From Apostichopus leukothele (Eukaryota > Echinodermata > Holothuroidea > Aspidochirotida > Stichopodidae): 20,237 nucleotides of DNA. The stretch lies in the NCBI GenBank assembly GCA_010014835.2, contig JAAAKB020202512.1:1-20237 (forward strand), in the 5' to 3' direction. The position numbers and the translations under genes were made by a program. This document shows positions 1-11,353 of this stretch, piece after piece (position 1 is the first letter of the stretch; every line of letters starts with the position of its first letter). A model generated the notes under the pieces. That model did not search any database and was not told the DNA's origin. It saw only the letters and a program-made list of their open reading frames with translations.

Positions 1-558
1 CATATTACATCAGAATATGGCAGGAAAATAGTAGGAACATAGATAGTACTATTAATATTCTGATGAATGTTTTGGTAATTGCAAGTTTCAATTATGCTGT
101 TTGATTTTGCTAAAATGCTTCAAGGTAAACTCATGTAAAACTTTAAGATATATACTTGACCTCTGTGGTAAAATGTTTTGTAATTATGTTTTGGGCAAAT
201 CACTTGTGTCATTCCGGGTTAAAGATGTGCCCTTTGATTTGCCCCCTCCCCCCCTCCCAAATAATGGTGTCTTTTCATTCATTCCATCGCTCTTTTCTAG
301 TAACATTACTCTTGATCAAGAGAAAAACTCTCTTTTAAAAGGAAGAGCAGAGAAAGAAAGGGAAAAGCAAGAGAAAATATTTTGTGTATGAAGTTTGTTT
401 GATTATAATTTCTTCAAGTTAGACATGAATATCCTTCACATTTGTAGAAGAATTTTTCTTCTAATTAAAAAGTAGACTGAAACAAATAACTATTTGATTG
501 CCTTTAGTTTGCCTTACCATTTGAGTGTCATAAAGTTGCCTCCCTCAGCACCCATCAA
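1..558. other. Non-coding; C-rich patch at 242-258
   Basis: I see no exon with splice signals or recognisable protein here. The open frame at 101-391 has no family resemblance and is low-complexity (K/E/R-rich end, poly-P from a C tract). The C/T patch at 242-258 contains tracts of 5, 7 and 3 C. Confidence 0.6.
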
Positions 559-587
559 CCCCTCCCCCCTCCCCCACCCCCTGCCCC
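559..587 (-). other. G-quadruplex motif on the minus strand
   Basis: On the + strand five C tracts of 4, 6, 5, 5 and 4 bases are separated by T, T, A and TG. The complementary strand therefore has five G tracts of at least four with 1-2-base loops, a textbook strong quadruplex pattern. Confidence 0.75.
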
Positions 588-2078
588 AAACTTTCCTCCT
601 ACTCCCATTCCTACATTCCAAGAGGAAGGCAATTACTCACCTCTCAGGCATCTCAGCTCCTCTTACTCTCTAAGATGGTTTCAGATAAAAATTCCCAGGA
701 GCCTGGATCAAATTTTCTATCTACCCCAACAGATGAGAAGTATAGAGATGTCCATCCAGCTAATATGAAATTCTACAGTGAGAGACTTTAATATATTACT
801 CATCTACCAATCACGCTAAGAGGTACCCAGATAACGGTACCCAGTCTGAGCGCTTGAATCTCCTAGGGTGAGATAAAGTACAGCTAGCAGTAACCTCGCG
901 AAAAATGTGATTAATTCGTACATCAAACAGCTTGAACACTTGATTGATCCTTCTTGTGACGATGCTAGAAGTAGATATCTTGAAATTTAGATCTCTACAA
1001 AAATACACAAATTTCTCTGTGATGATTGATTTGCGAACGATATTCCGTCCATAAAAGTATTTTTCACGATTAAACAAAAATCTGAAAATGTCTGTTTACA
1101 AACTAGTTGTGTGAACGGTGAGACTCAATTTTCCGATCAGTTGAACTTTTCCAAATAAAACAATTAACCACATGAAATTGGATCCATGATCGAGTTCGAT
1201 ATAGGCTTATGGATAACAGCTATCTGATCGGTCTCTGCTTGTGCTAATCACTATGTATGTATGTTAAATGACTCGATTGGCTTTCCACAGTAGTTTGCTA
1301 TGGTGAATGATATGCCCAAACATCCTATACATCCTATACCCGGGTGTAACAAGATAATATTTATTTATAAATCAGTGGCTTTGACACAACCTGGAGGAAG
1401 TAGATTCAAATCTTATCAGATGGGAAGGGGAAGTCACATATCTGATGACAAAAATATAGCATCCTAAAATTTTTGGCAGCTCCCAGAGGGTTCTAAGATA
1501 CTGTTGTCAACTTTTCCTGCTAGTTTATTCTGTATAACACACTAGCAATATAGTGAGCAGGCTTAAAGAATGACCGCAGACACAACATACTAAGTTTGTT
1601 TATAATTATATATACATAATGTAGACCAAATGTTTTGAACCATTAATGACAAGCAGTTCATTTGTATTTTATAACATATTTAGTTTATGAACAAGGACAC
1701 TTTTAACATCTGTGGCTCATCAATCAAAGTGGCTGAATTACTTAGTCTGGTACACAGCTAGACCATTTAGGTCAGCTCATGAGAATTGTAACAACAATTG
1801 GAAACTTCTGCAGACGTAAAAATGAATATAACTTCAACAAACATGATTAAATATTTGTCAATGACAAAGAGTGTTTGTTGTCTGTCTTGTCATTTATGGG
1901 TGATATGTTGGTGGACATACTTAGTTTTAAGGAAAATATATTTTATTGCATCATTAGAACTTATAATACAATGGATTAACATTAACAATTAGATCTGGAC
2001 ATGAGCCTGAAAAAGATGAATATCTTGGAAAGTGAAATAATAAACAATTGCTAGCATTCAAATCTCCCCATCCCTCCT
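588..2078. other. Non-coding; CpG-richer patch at 811-1140
   Basis: No coding segment is recognisable. The stretch 811-1140 has about a dozen CpGs, more than its CpG-poor flanks, a repeated GGTACCCAG (about 821-844) and an 88-codon minus-strand open frame (811-1077) with no family resemblance. CCGATCAG at about 1134 recurs inverted as CTGATCGG at about 1224. It may be an old mobile element or a regulatory patch. The remainder to 2078 is plain AT-rich sequence. Confidence 0.45.
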
Positions 2079-2098
2079 CCCCCCCCCCCTTTTTTTTA
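2079..2098. repeat. C11-T9 homopolymer junction
   Basis: Eleven C (2079-2089) are followed directly by nine T (2090-2098). Confidence 0.95.
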
Positions 2099-2451
2099 AT
2101 TTTTATAATAGTACAACTGATGTACCAATACTAAAATTCTACAAAAACTAACAGTCATGCTTTAACAACTATACTTTGACTAAATAGAACAAACGATTCA
2201 GTGAAGGTCACAGCTCGTCCACAAGGGATCAACTGATCAGAAAGAGTCATTGATTAATTGATTCCTGATATGAAGGAAAGAAGTAAAAAATTTGATCGAA
2301 TCAATTCCTTTTGAGTAATATTTGGGTATGAAATTATTTACACTATGTGATACTAAAATGCCATATCATTCATGAGCTTGATTAATTTCTTAAATGCCAT
2401 TAAGGTATGTAAGAAAGATAAATCATTTTGGAAATTCCCTTTCATCGAGAT

Positions 2452-2474
2452 CCCCCCCCCCCACACACACACAC
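2452..2474. repeat. C11 followed by (CA)n
   Basis: Eleven C (2452-2462) run straight into six AC units (2463-2474). Confidence 0.95.
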
Positions 2475-3182
2475 CTTTTCTTTTCTTTCTACCCTATTGA
2501 TAATATTCCAATTAGCCCAGATATTAGATAATAAAAATTTCAAACTTTTTGAAGCATACCGTTGACAATTAAGGGATGTAGTGCTTATAGATTACCAAAT
2601 AATTTGTCATAGTACTTTAGGCTATGAACCAATTTGAGGTTCACTAACACAAATCTTTAGGGGACATAGATAGCAGTTAAAAGTGTTTATAAGCTGAACA
2701 TTGCATAATAAATGTCTTGACAAACAGGATACTTGATTACAATTTTTGGGTCTTAAAGTTCTAGTGTAAGAGTCTTTATTGTTAATACTGATGATGAAAC
2801 AAATTTAATAACCTTGATCTACTTTCAGCCTAAATAATTGTGTTTACTACTTTTGAACAAAATGGTGACGAAGGAACTTTTGAAGGTAGTTATGAGAATG
2901 CAATAACACATATCAAATCATCAATAAACATTGAGTATATTACCATTTTGAAATAAGTTGAACATGTATATTATGTATGTAGCTTTGTACATGCATGCTG
3001 TGCTATACATATAGATGTTGTGTACGTACAAAACTTCCAGACATCATTATATTGACTACTGACTACTGATGCATAGATGCACCATTATAAAGTAATATTT
3101 CACACTCCTTGGCGCCTGGGTTTGTGAGGCACACCTTCAATGAAGTATATCCTGTCATTAATTTTGGCATACCATGGCAACA
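2475..3182. other. Non-coding AT-rich spacer
   Basis: No gene, splice-flanked open frame or repeat family was recognised. It ends at the 5' truncation point of the LINE fragment, just after an ACCATGGCAAC motif. Confidence 0.55.
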
Positions 3183-3376
3183 CAGTGTTGTTTACACTAT
3201 TCAGAAGTCTACTTAAGACCCATCTTTTATTCACTTGTTCTTTTGTAAACTAATCTGCTTTCTTTGTAAAGCGCCTTGAAGCAGTGTTGTTTACACTATT
3301 CAAAAGTCTACTTAAGACCCATCTTTTCATTTGCTCTTTTGTAAATTAATCTGCTTTCTTTGTAAAGCACCTTGAG
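3183..3376 (+). repeat. 99-bp tandem duplication inside the LINE end
   Basis: Copy 1 (3183-3281, 99 bp) and copy 2 (3282-3376, 95 bp) begin with CAGTGTTGTTTACACTATTC. By eye they differ by about six substitutions and two small gaps. Each copy carries its own stop codon and GCGCC/GCACC motif. One difference is CG to CA, consistent with decay of a methylated CpG. Confidence 0.95.
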
Positions 3377-3415
3377 CAGTGACTTTGTCTACTGATTTGG
3401 CGCTATATAAGTCTC

Positions 3416-3423
3416 ATTTATTA

Positions 3424-3462
<39 letters not shown>
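3416..3462 (+). repeat. (ATT)n tail of the LINE
   Basis: The run is nearly pure ATT with one interruption. Its position right after GGCGCTATATAAG marks it as the retrotransposon tail rather than an independent microsatellite. Confidence 0.93.
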
Positions 3463-3463
<1 letters not shown>

Positions 3464-3518
3464 CTAACCTTTCCTATTCTACTCTACACAACTTTTCTTA
3501 GCTTAATTCTTCACCTCT

Positions 3519-3553
3519 CCCCCTCACCCATCTCTCCCTCACCCCCTCCCCCC
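3519..3553 (-). other. Weaker G-quadruplex motif on the minus strand
   Basis: C tracts of 5, 3, 3, 5 and 6 bases on the + strand are separated by loops of 3, 6, 3 and 1 bases. This gives a possible quadruplex on the complement. Confidence 0.5.
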
Positions 3554-5359
3554 TTATTACCTTCTTACTTATGCACCCTTACTAGTAACACCATTCCAAT
3601 ATATTAATTCATTGCTACTCAGTTCCAGCATGTCCTACCCCAATGTATTATATACAGTATATATGCTCTATATACAGAGCTTTAGCTATGAAGGAATGTT
3701 TCTTGATTGAAAAGTTATTAACTTCTTCTTATCATCACAGCCCAGTTTCTCTTTCTGTCAGCTCTTTCTGAGGTTTACAATAATTGCAAGAGACATGTCA
3801 GAGTTGTCCAATTACAAATATTTATTCAATCAAATATGACAAGAAATATGTGACCTTTCACCCCAATATCAAGGACATGGCTAAACACAAAGGCAATTAT
3901 CCATCCACGGCAAGGATTGCCTTTAGCCAATAGGTGACCTGATATTAGTTAAGAGGAGGGAATCAGCTCAAGCATGGATATCTGAGAAGGCTTTTTTCAG
4001 AAATTTGATTAGACCAATTTCAGATGTCAAAATTGCCGAAAATTCCACATTCCACCAAACAGATTGAAAAAACTTACCAAAAGTATTTTAAATGAAAATA
4101 GGTACATCCCTACCTTGGTAATGTGATTGCAGTGACTATGAGTCAACATATTAAGATAACATTCATGACAAAGACTTGTTATTCACATCAAATAATTGAG
4201 ATCTGATGATTGTCACGACAAAGGACGTCCGGAATGGGGGTAAGGGTTAATTAGAGACCCTCTGCTCGCCCCCATTTGCCCTCCAATAGTTTCTCTCTGT
4301 CTGCTGGGAAGCTCAGTTTCATGACTATGTTTTTATAACTACTTCTTGTTTTGAGATCAAAAGGTAAACCAGCAACTATACACATGTTACATAGGTTTTC
4401 CACGTTCTTACATTTCTTTAATTAATGCGTCTCACATTAAACCTGAATGGTACTTTGTGGGGTACTCGATAAGGTACTTATTCTAACATGTACTACATGT
4501 ACTATAAATATTAGAATTGCTTTCTAAAGAAGCCCAGGAAGGTAATATTTAGGTCTATAAGGATCTGTTAGGAGTACTTGCTGATCCATGGCTTGTTGTT
4601 TTTATGGTTCTTAATGTAACAACAAAACTAGATTAGCTACAACCATGTCACACGATACATCATCGTCATTTTATTTCCTTGTTCTTGATCCCAAACTTAA
4701 CCACTATGGACATTACAAACCAATGTGCACAGTATATGAGCAATACATATACTGTATTACTGTATGCCTATATACTGTATGTGTTACTGTACTGCAGTTA
4801 TTCTAAGATTATGTAATTTTTTCTTATATTTCCTTTTTTAGCTGGGTGTGTTCTACTCTCTTACAACCTCTTAAGGTTTTATAGAACACTTTACTTTCAC
4901 ACCTGATGTAGACACATTGCTATATGTTATGTATATATATATAAGTACTGTCAGTTGAGAAAACAACAAACTTGAATACAATAGAAACTAACCATTTGAA
5001 ATTTCAAAACAGATTCATGCTAAATTGTCCTTTGCTCATCACTGACCATCTCTTAAGGATTTCCAGACAAATGTCTTGTGTCCAAAATGTTTTGATATTA
5101 AAGTGGAATGGAAGTCTTAGTTGAGTTCTTTACCTGTAAATAGATGGGATGTCTCCTGTTGCATCGCAAGATATTTTGAACTGCGGGTGGGAGGAGAGAG
5201 AATGGGGGGGGGAGACTCAAGAATGAGAGCCAAATTTTGATGGAAGATTAAGCATGCAGGATACAATAGCGAAATTATGCAACCTCTTTGTGCATATCAG
5301 GCTATAGTGTTTAGTGAGAAGTTAATCAGGTGTGGGCTCCAATAGCTGAGAAGTATGGC
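3554..5359. other. Non-coding spacer
   Basis: No exon was recognised. It contains several TACTGTA/TACAGTA-rich AT stretches (about 3645-3680 and 4729-4795) that form small inverted repeats such as ACAGTATATG...CATATACTGT (4729-4755). It also holds a G-rich patch at 5185-5212 ending in nine G. Confidence 0.5.
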
Positions 5360-6130
5360 AAAATGTAGGGAAACTGTAACAATCCAGATCAGGCTCATAA
5401 TTGGGTGCATTAATAATTAATCTCCTTTCCTTATTTCTTCTCACATTTTCACGACATAAAAAATACGTCTGTCCTCGTTCCCTTCCATTCCGTGATCAAA
5501 ACTATTGGTCAAGGCATCTTATGACTCTCTTCTTGTTCTAGTTCATCTCATACCAAACATTTTAAATTGCTCTCGGCCTTACAAACCTATATATCGATAT
5601 ACGGACTGACTAACCTTTACCGATGAAAACTGATCTGCATAATCTGCCCACGAAATAATACTACAAACATTCCAAACCTCCTCCTGTATTATAACTCCCC
5701 ATAGCTGCATGAATCCACTCTTCCTGCCCAGCTAAGATGCCCCAATGCACAATTTGAAATTTCTTTCCTAACCAGGCACATTTGTGCTCAATCAATGTAA
5801 CATGTGTCATACACGGGTTCACTGACCTACCCCTGGCATGCATGAAAGGCGTAAAGGGTGTTGCCACGACAACAGTTTGTTTCCACGGTGTCGAGAGCAT
5901 TACTTTTAATAGTCGTCAAGTCCAACGATGACGACCAGCACGGCTACCCAGACAGGTTTAATTAATTATAATGTGACCTCTTTTGGGAGTATGGTTACCT
6001 CATTTCACAGACAGCTGACAATTTAATTGCTCTTTTTCGACATGAATATTGCTTATTAACACATCTATAGGCTGGACATTAACAGCCTCTTCAAGTACAA
6101 TATTGTTCGATGTGTAGGCGCCAGAGGTAC
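5360..6130. promoter_or_regulatory. Candidate cis-regulatory element (no coding capacity recognised)
   Basis: This stretch is less repetitive than its surroundings. It has homeodomain-type sites (TAATAATTAATC at 5411, TTTAATTAATTATAA at 5957), a CAGCTG E-box (6012-6017), an RFX X-box-like palindrome GTTGCCACGACAAC (5860-5873) and eight CpGs in 5850-5942. The minus-strand open frame at 5661-5900 lacks any family resemblance. The regulatory role is inference from motif clustering only. Confidence 0.3.
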
Positions 6131-6161
6131 AATATAAATAATAACTTCCTCAGTATGAGAC

Positions 6162-6201
6162 ATATATGTATACACAGAGAGATATATGTATACACAGAGA
6201 G
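6162..6201. repeat. 20-bp perfect tandem duplication
   Basis: Two perfect copies of a 20-base unit (ATATATGTATACACAGAGAG) lie back to back at 6162-6181 and 6182-6201. Confidence 0.97.
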
Positions 6202-6330
6202 CTTCCCTGCCCGCCTGCCCCCTACAAGTAACATGCTTTATATCCACTACCTAATGATGACTTTAAGCAGGATATGTAAAAATCACAGCATTTTGAAAAG
6301 TTTTCAGTTGCAGGTCATCTAGATGATAAT

Positions 6331-6332
<2 letters not shown>

Positions 6333-6364
<32 letters not shown>
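6333..6364. repeat. (AT)16 microsatellite
   Basis: A pure AT dinucleotide run. Confidence 0.97.
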
Positions 6365-6367
<3 letters not shown>

Positions 6368-7767
6368 GTTTAATGTTCAACAGTCACACCTTACAAGGAA
6401 ATTGGTTAATCTGGACAGAAACATAGCACAGCATAATATAAAACATGCTGTCAACATAGTACTGTATATTATTACACTAATAAACTGTCTGCTAACATGA
6501 TATTGTAAAATGGAGGAGGAAGCTACAACCTCACACAATGTTCACAACAATTCCACCACTGTGCACATAAAGTTACCAAACACATACAAGTCACTGAATT
6601 CTGCGGACGCTGTGCGATTCACATAAATGAAATTCCTAAGTATGTGTACAGTAGCAAAACTGCACCACAAGCGATGAAGTACTTGACACAATTGCGGTAA
6701 CATATACAATTATCTCAAGTATAAATATCATCATGATTTTTAACAAGATCATTTCAAAATTGATTTTATATCTTAAACACTCAAGCCATGAGCTATATAG
6801 TCATAATTTTACTTACAATCTCCAATAACCATATTTAGTCTCTTAAAGTTATCTTTACTTTAATAAGAATCAACTTGTCCAAAAAAATGAGGGCACGTAT
6901 AAGAAGAGCGCAATTAGTTCACTTCTAAATGACAAACAAATTTAATAAATAATGATCATTCAAATAAAGATATGCATAATTTTGCTACCTGATTAAACTT
7001 GATCCATTCCCAAGGTAAAACTTTCAAAATCCGCTTTTTCAAGTCTAGTTATAAAATCCAATTCCTATTTATGTTTATATTTTCCAGTCCGAACTTATAT
7101 GTGACACACCACCAGCAGCAGCTATTCATGATGACTAACACAGGTACTGTGGAGAGAGGTACAAGACTCCTACTCTATCCTGGTCTTCCAAACCATATGG
7201 AAGACTTCAGAAATACTGGTTTCAAATATCTCTCATGTAGGTACATGTTAAGATCAGGATCAAGGCCAAAACTGAACTTGAGATGAGTTTTTTTTCTCTA
7301 TCTCTCTTTCTCCTGTCCTTCAAGACAGGTCATACTTGTTACCTGTTATTTCAGCCCCTAAGGGTTGTATTTACAGGAATCGTTAATTCCCTGGTGACAT
7401 CACAAAAAAGCAAAAGGTCAGAGAAAGCTATCACCCAGTAACCCCTAAAAGAAAATTTGTCAATATCATTCTCTGTAAAGTGGCATAGTTTTGTGATGTC
7501 ATGTGACTCTAATCCACCCCCTTATTTTCCTTTTTTTTAAGCAATTTGTTGGCATTACATCTATAATTTTCTGTATCCTTAGGGTTTGAAAATTATGGGT
7601 ACATTTTCATAAACAAATTCCCAGCCAAAGAGAGATCAGAATATTCTAATCTTTTGAGCCAAGAAATCTGCCAAGTTCATGGATCTGCAAGAAGGTGGAA
7701 CAGAATGACAGATTAAGACAAATCAGCAGTTTGTGGCAACGCCAAGTCTGGGAGCAAATCTTGAGGT
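6365..7767. other. Non-coding spacer
   Basis: No gene was recognised. Between about 7087 and 7240 an acceptor-like TATTTTCCAG is followed by an open frame with donor-like AGGTAC sites. The translation (including a QQQ run) has no family resemblance, so I do not call an exon. The rest is AT-rich with no repeat family I know. Confidence 0.5.
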
Positions 7768-7819
7768 GGGGGGGGGGGGTAATGAAAATGTGAGGAAAGG
7801 TGGGGGAGGGAGAGGGGGG
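7768..7819 (+). repeat. G12 tract and G-rich patch
   Basis: Twelve G (7768-7779) are followed, after about 20 bases, by tracts of 5, 3 and 6 G (7802-7819). Together they could form a quadruplex with one long loop. Confidence 0.85.
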
Positions 7820-9740
7820 TGTAAGGACAAATGGATTTATCTTAATAGCAATCTAGGTTGTATAAATTGCAACATACATTGTGTAAACTACAAAATATCT
7901 GGTCAGCATGCTTGTTCAACTTTTGTTACAACATTTCCTTTACAGATTCAAAAATTTAACCTCTTTTTTAAGAGTCTCATCTAATTTGAATTTATATATA
8001 TTATATTTAACTACATATAATATATTATATATCATATATGCTAATAACTGCTCTGGTACGTTTTTTGTTTTGTTTGAGGGAGGAGGGCTGGCAAAAGGGG
8101 AAACACCTCCTAGCAATTGATTGGGAGAATGCACAGTCTATATCAATGAATGAGTGTGTCTGATACAAGTGAGCTATACATATATAGCATTTTCATACTT
8201 TGAATATGCTAATTCAATCATGCGACTCCATAATAACAACTTTGCCTTGGCAATCCCTTTCCTCTATGAGCAAAACATCCTTCTTTCATACTTTCAAAAT
8301 ATACAAGCAGCCTCTTTAATACCCAGAGGAAAGATTACAAATCATCTGGCATTCAGCTGGTCTTAAGAATGAAAATTTATACCGATAATTACATAAGCAC
8401 ATTGCTGAAAACAAGACTTTTGAAAGAAAGGACCCATTGAAATATCAGCCACAACTGAAAATAATGTTACCTTTATGCGTTCCATGCACACATGGCTACT
8501 AACAACACATTAAAGATCACAACTTACACCAATAACCGTTAAAAATATACATAACAATGATTCCATTTGTTTTCTGTGGGAGGACATTGTTGGAAAACAG
8601 CAATATCAATATATAAACCATTGGAAAGACCACTGCAGGACCGGAAACGGTGAGGTCGACATATGTTCCCGCTTCCTCGACTATAAAAAAAACTGACCTC
8701 AAAAACTGTACACTATGACACATCACAACACCATGCTGGGCCCATGCTGGGTCACAAATGACTCCAGTTTCAATTTTACCTAATAAGTCTTATATTCATG
8801 CAATCATTTGGAAAGTGAAATAGACTACAGGTGAGAAGTCACCATTTTACCCTCCACATAAAGTCGTCATTGGACAAAAAAAATATTTTCGTGGGAAAAC
8901 GTCTCAGTTGATTAAGCAACTTCCCTGGCTGTCTGATATGTAACTGCAGCCATGCATTTTGTAATAGGACGCATGTCCAGATATGAAACTTGTAAAACAA
9001 GACAAGTGATATCAATTTGCAAAATAAATATATATACGTATATATATATATGGTTAGATGAAAACTGAAGATTAATTTGAAGATCTGAACAAAAATGGTC
9101 ATTTCCAGAAAAATGGAAAGTTAGGAAAAAGAAAGATATTTAGTTCTCGTAGTGTCTATAGAAGCACAAGCATGGTTGATCGTATTAAAGTGTATATAAT
9201 GACAGAGTGATTCCATCTTGTATGTTCAAACAGGAAACATTGCATGTGTTAAAACAGATTGTATATATAGTCTAGACAATGATTATACACATACAGACAG
9301 TCTCAGAGTTCCATACAAAGCTGCTGCACATGAAAAGTTTCTACTGTAAACACAATTTCAATTTGATCCAGATCAAATCAAATCAAAAGATTTCAATTAG
9401 GCATGGCAGAGACCAGGAAACATGAGAGTTTTTAATCTGATTAGTGTACACATAAAGTGACCGCTGAACGAAAAGTAATCCCTGCTAGATGAAACATGAA
9501 TTTTTTTTTATTCCTGTACAAACATTATATGTCATACTACACTGTATTACAAATGACATTGATTTACTGTACATATGGTTTCAGTGTAATTGAACAACAT
9601 ATCAGCTCTTGAGAAATCTAGTCTGTCTAAATAGCTATGTGGAACTTTTACAATGAGGTCTACCACCATATCAAAGAAAGAGTAGCAGAAGGTCAAAGTT
9701 CACCTAATATTCAGAACCTACAATTATTTTACACCCTTTC
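7820..9740. other. Non-coding spacer with AT-rich palindromic runs
   Basis: No exon was recognised on either strand. It has AT-only stretches at about 7990-8040 and 9024-9052 (the latter centred on TATATACGTATATA). A small CpG-containing patch at 8636-8690 carries ACCGGAAAC and CGCTTCCTCG, both ETS-like. Confidence 0.5.
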
Positions 9741-9773
9741 TTACATTACATTACATTTACATTACATTACATT
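9741..9773. repeat. (TTACA)n microsatellite
   Basis: About six TTACA units with one extra T, decaying into CACATT-like sequence until about 9788. Confidence 0.93.
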
Positions 9774-9788
9774 CACATTATCACATTA

Positions 9789-11317
9789 ATTTTAACGTCA
9801 TATCTGACAGAAAATGCACTACGACTATGACTAACAAAAGAAAATATTTCCTCGCATATATTCTTCACACACAAGAACATCTCTGATTTTCCTATGAATG
9901 TTTACAAATGGAAATTATGTTGACTAGATAATTGGTTGGGGTTGGGGGTGGGTGTATACATATCAGCTTGTCATGATCTTTTGCACAGAAGTTCCAAATA
10001 AAGAACACATTGTTACATCTACCACAGGAGATGTATTTAATATCAATATGTATCTAACTAGAATGTGACCAAACTAGAAATCAGAAATGATATGTGCAGA
10101 TTAAAAAGGAGATAAAATTCACAAATTCATAGAAATCATTTCAACAGAAGAAGAAAAACAAAATGAAAAAAAAAGAGAAAAAAAGTTTACCTTCTCTCAC
10201 TTACTATCCAAGAGTGTTACACAATGAACAATCACATTCCCATGGCAACAGAGGTAATTTAGACAGTGGAGGTAAAGCCTAGATCTTTCAAGGTCACAGT
10301 TTGACAACAGACACAAACAGGATCTGCAAATGCCTAGATGACCAACAGAAATCCTCTATTGTTATACTGACCACTGTGACCAGTGAGTTGAGCAACAGCC
10401 AACTGGAGAGATCTTGCATACACCTCCTACTATTACTGCTTGGACTGTGTACTAAAAAGACTGAATAAATCTTTTACCTTTTCGAGGACCTACTGCCCTC
10501 CTTTCAACAGAGGAAGGACAGCACTTAAAATTCCTCCATTCCTACTGAGAGTTGACATATATAAATCCCTGACTGCAGTGTCCCTATAGTGCTTGTGATA
10601 TATATAGTACATTAGCATAGACAACATGACGCACCATGTAGTGATATGCACAGCTAATGCTGCAGAGAGCCCCGTGGAATGGATTACTCGATTTCACTGA
10701 ATACTTCAAAAACATATTCCTTCTGAAGGCAATAGTTGACTGAAATACCAATATCACAACACATGATTATATATATATATACCGAAGTTGCCTATAAGAT
10801 GTGACCAGATGCAGTTACTGTTTGGTTTTTATTTCGCTTTTCAAAACCACTTATACTTTTGTCATTGTACACCATAAGCCTATCAACTTTTGACCTACAC
10901 AACTGAAGCAACAGTAAACAACTTAATGTTTTGCAAAATAATTTGGCAAATTTAAGTCATCACAAAATGACGTCCATCATGTTTTCTCCCTGACTGTTTT
11001 CTCTCTTCCAGAAGATACAACGTGTCACGTTATCAAATTACCTACCTTTCAACTTGGTGTACGATCCTGTAGGATATGTAGAAGCTAGGATACGAAATAT
11101 GTCCGTATAAACAGAACTCTGCTATATCCTTGTAGCTACAAAATTCTTACAACATATTAACTAAAGAGACCTCCACGATGAGCAGAAAGACATTAACAAC
11201 TTTGATAATTCAACTTTTGAGATAAGAACTGGCCAACAAAGTCAGCGAAGGTAAGGGAAAGACGTCCTAACTGTGGCAACAATGTCAGACACACCCAATC
11301 AACTAAATTAAGAAGCA
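9789..11317. other. Non-coding spacer
   Basis: No gene was recognised. Features seen are an A-rich stretch at about 10148-10187 and an RFX X-box-like site ATTCCCATGGCAAC at 10236-10249. Otherwise it is unremarkable AT-rich sequence with stops in all frames. Confidence 0.5.
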
Positions 11318-11353
11318 ATGCGACAAATGCGACAAATGCGACAAATGCGACAA
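11318..11353. repeat. 9-bp minisatellite, four copies
   Basis: ATGCGACAA is repeated four times without change. The unit length is a multiple of three, but no open frame of useful length surrounds it. Confidence 0.97.

Larger units (their letters stand above)
3183..3462 (+). mobile_element. LINE 3' end with internal duplication, CR1/L2-like
   Basis: Frame 3191-3253 reads FRSLLKTHLL...FVN-stop and frame 3290-3349 reads FKSLLKTHLF...FVN-stop. Both correspond to the extreme C-terminus of a LINE ORF (compare SFKLSLKTHL at about 19.03 kb). Each is followed by a short 3' UTR containing TTTGTAAAGCGCCTTGA or a close variant. The element finishes with TTTGGCGCTATATAAG and an ATT tail. GCGCC and GGCGC could pair as the 3' stem-loop that such reverse transcriptases recognise. 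Everything upstream of the last roughly 20 codons is missing, so this is a 5'-truncated dead copy. A SINE that borrowed a LINE tail is less likely, because protein-coding residues are retained. Confidence 0.82.

Noticed and set aside
101-391. 96-codon open frame at the left edge
   Set aside because: Low complexity; poly-Pro comes from the C tract and no family resembles it.
4729-4755. 10-bp inverted repeat ACAGTATATG...CATATACTGT
   Set aside because: It lies in a stretch of repeated TACTGTA/ATATAC words and AT bias raises the chance of such pairing; no further structure was seen.
5661-5900. 79-codon minus-strand open frame
   Set aside because: No domain pattern or splice signals that fit. 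The sequence looks more like non-coding regulatory DNA.
6999-7286. 95-codon open frame with acceptor-like TTTCCAG and donor-like AGGTAC sites
   Set aside because: The translation resembles no family and is partly a Q run. Splice-like strings are common in AT-rich DNA.
11318-11353. Short regular repeats that might suggest CRISPR
   Set aside because: Units are 9 bp with no spacers, and the DNA is eukaryotic.
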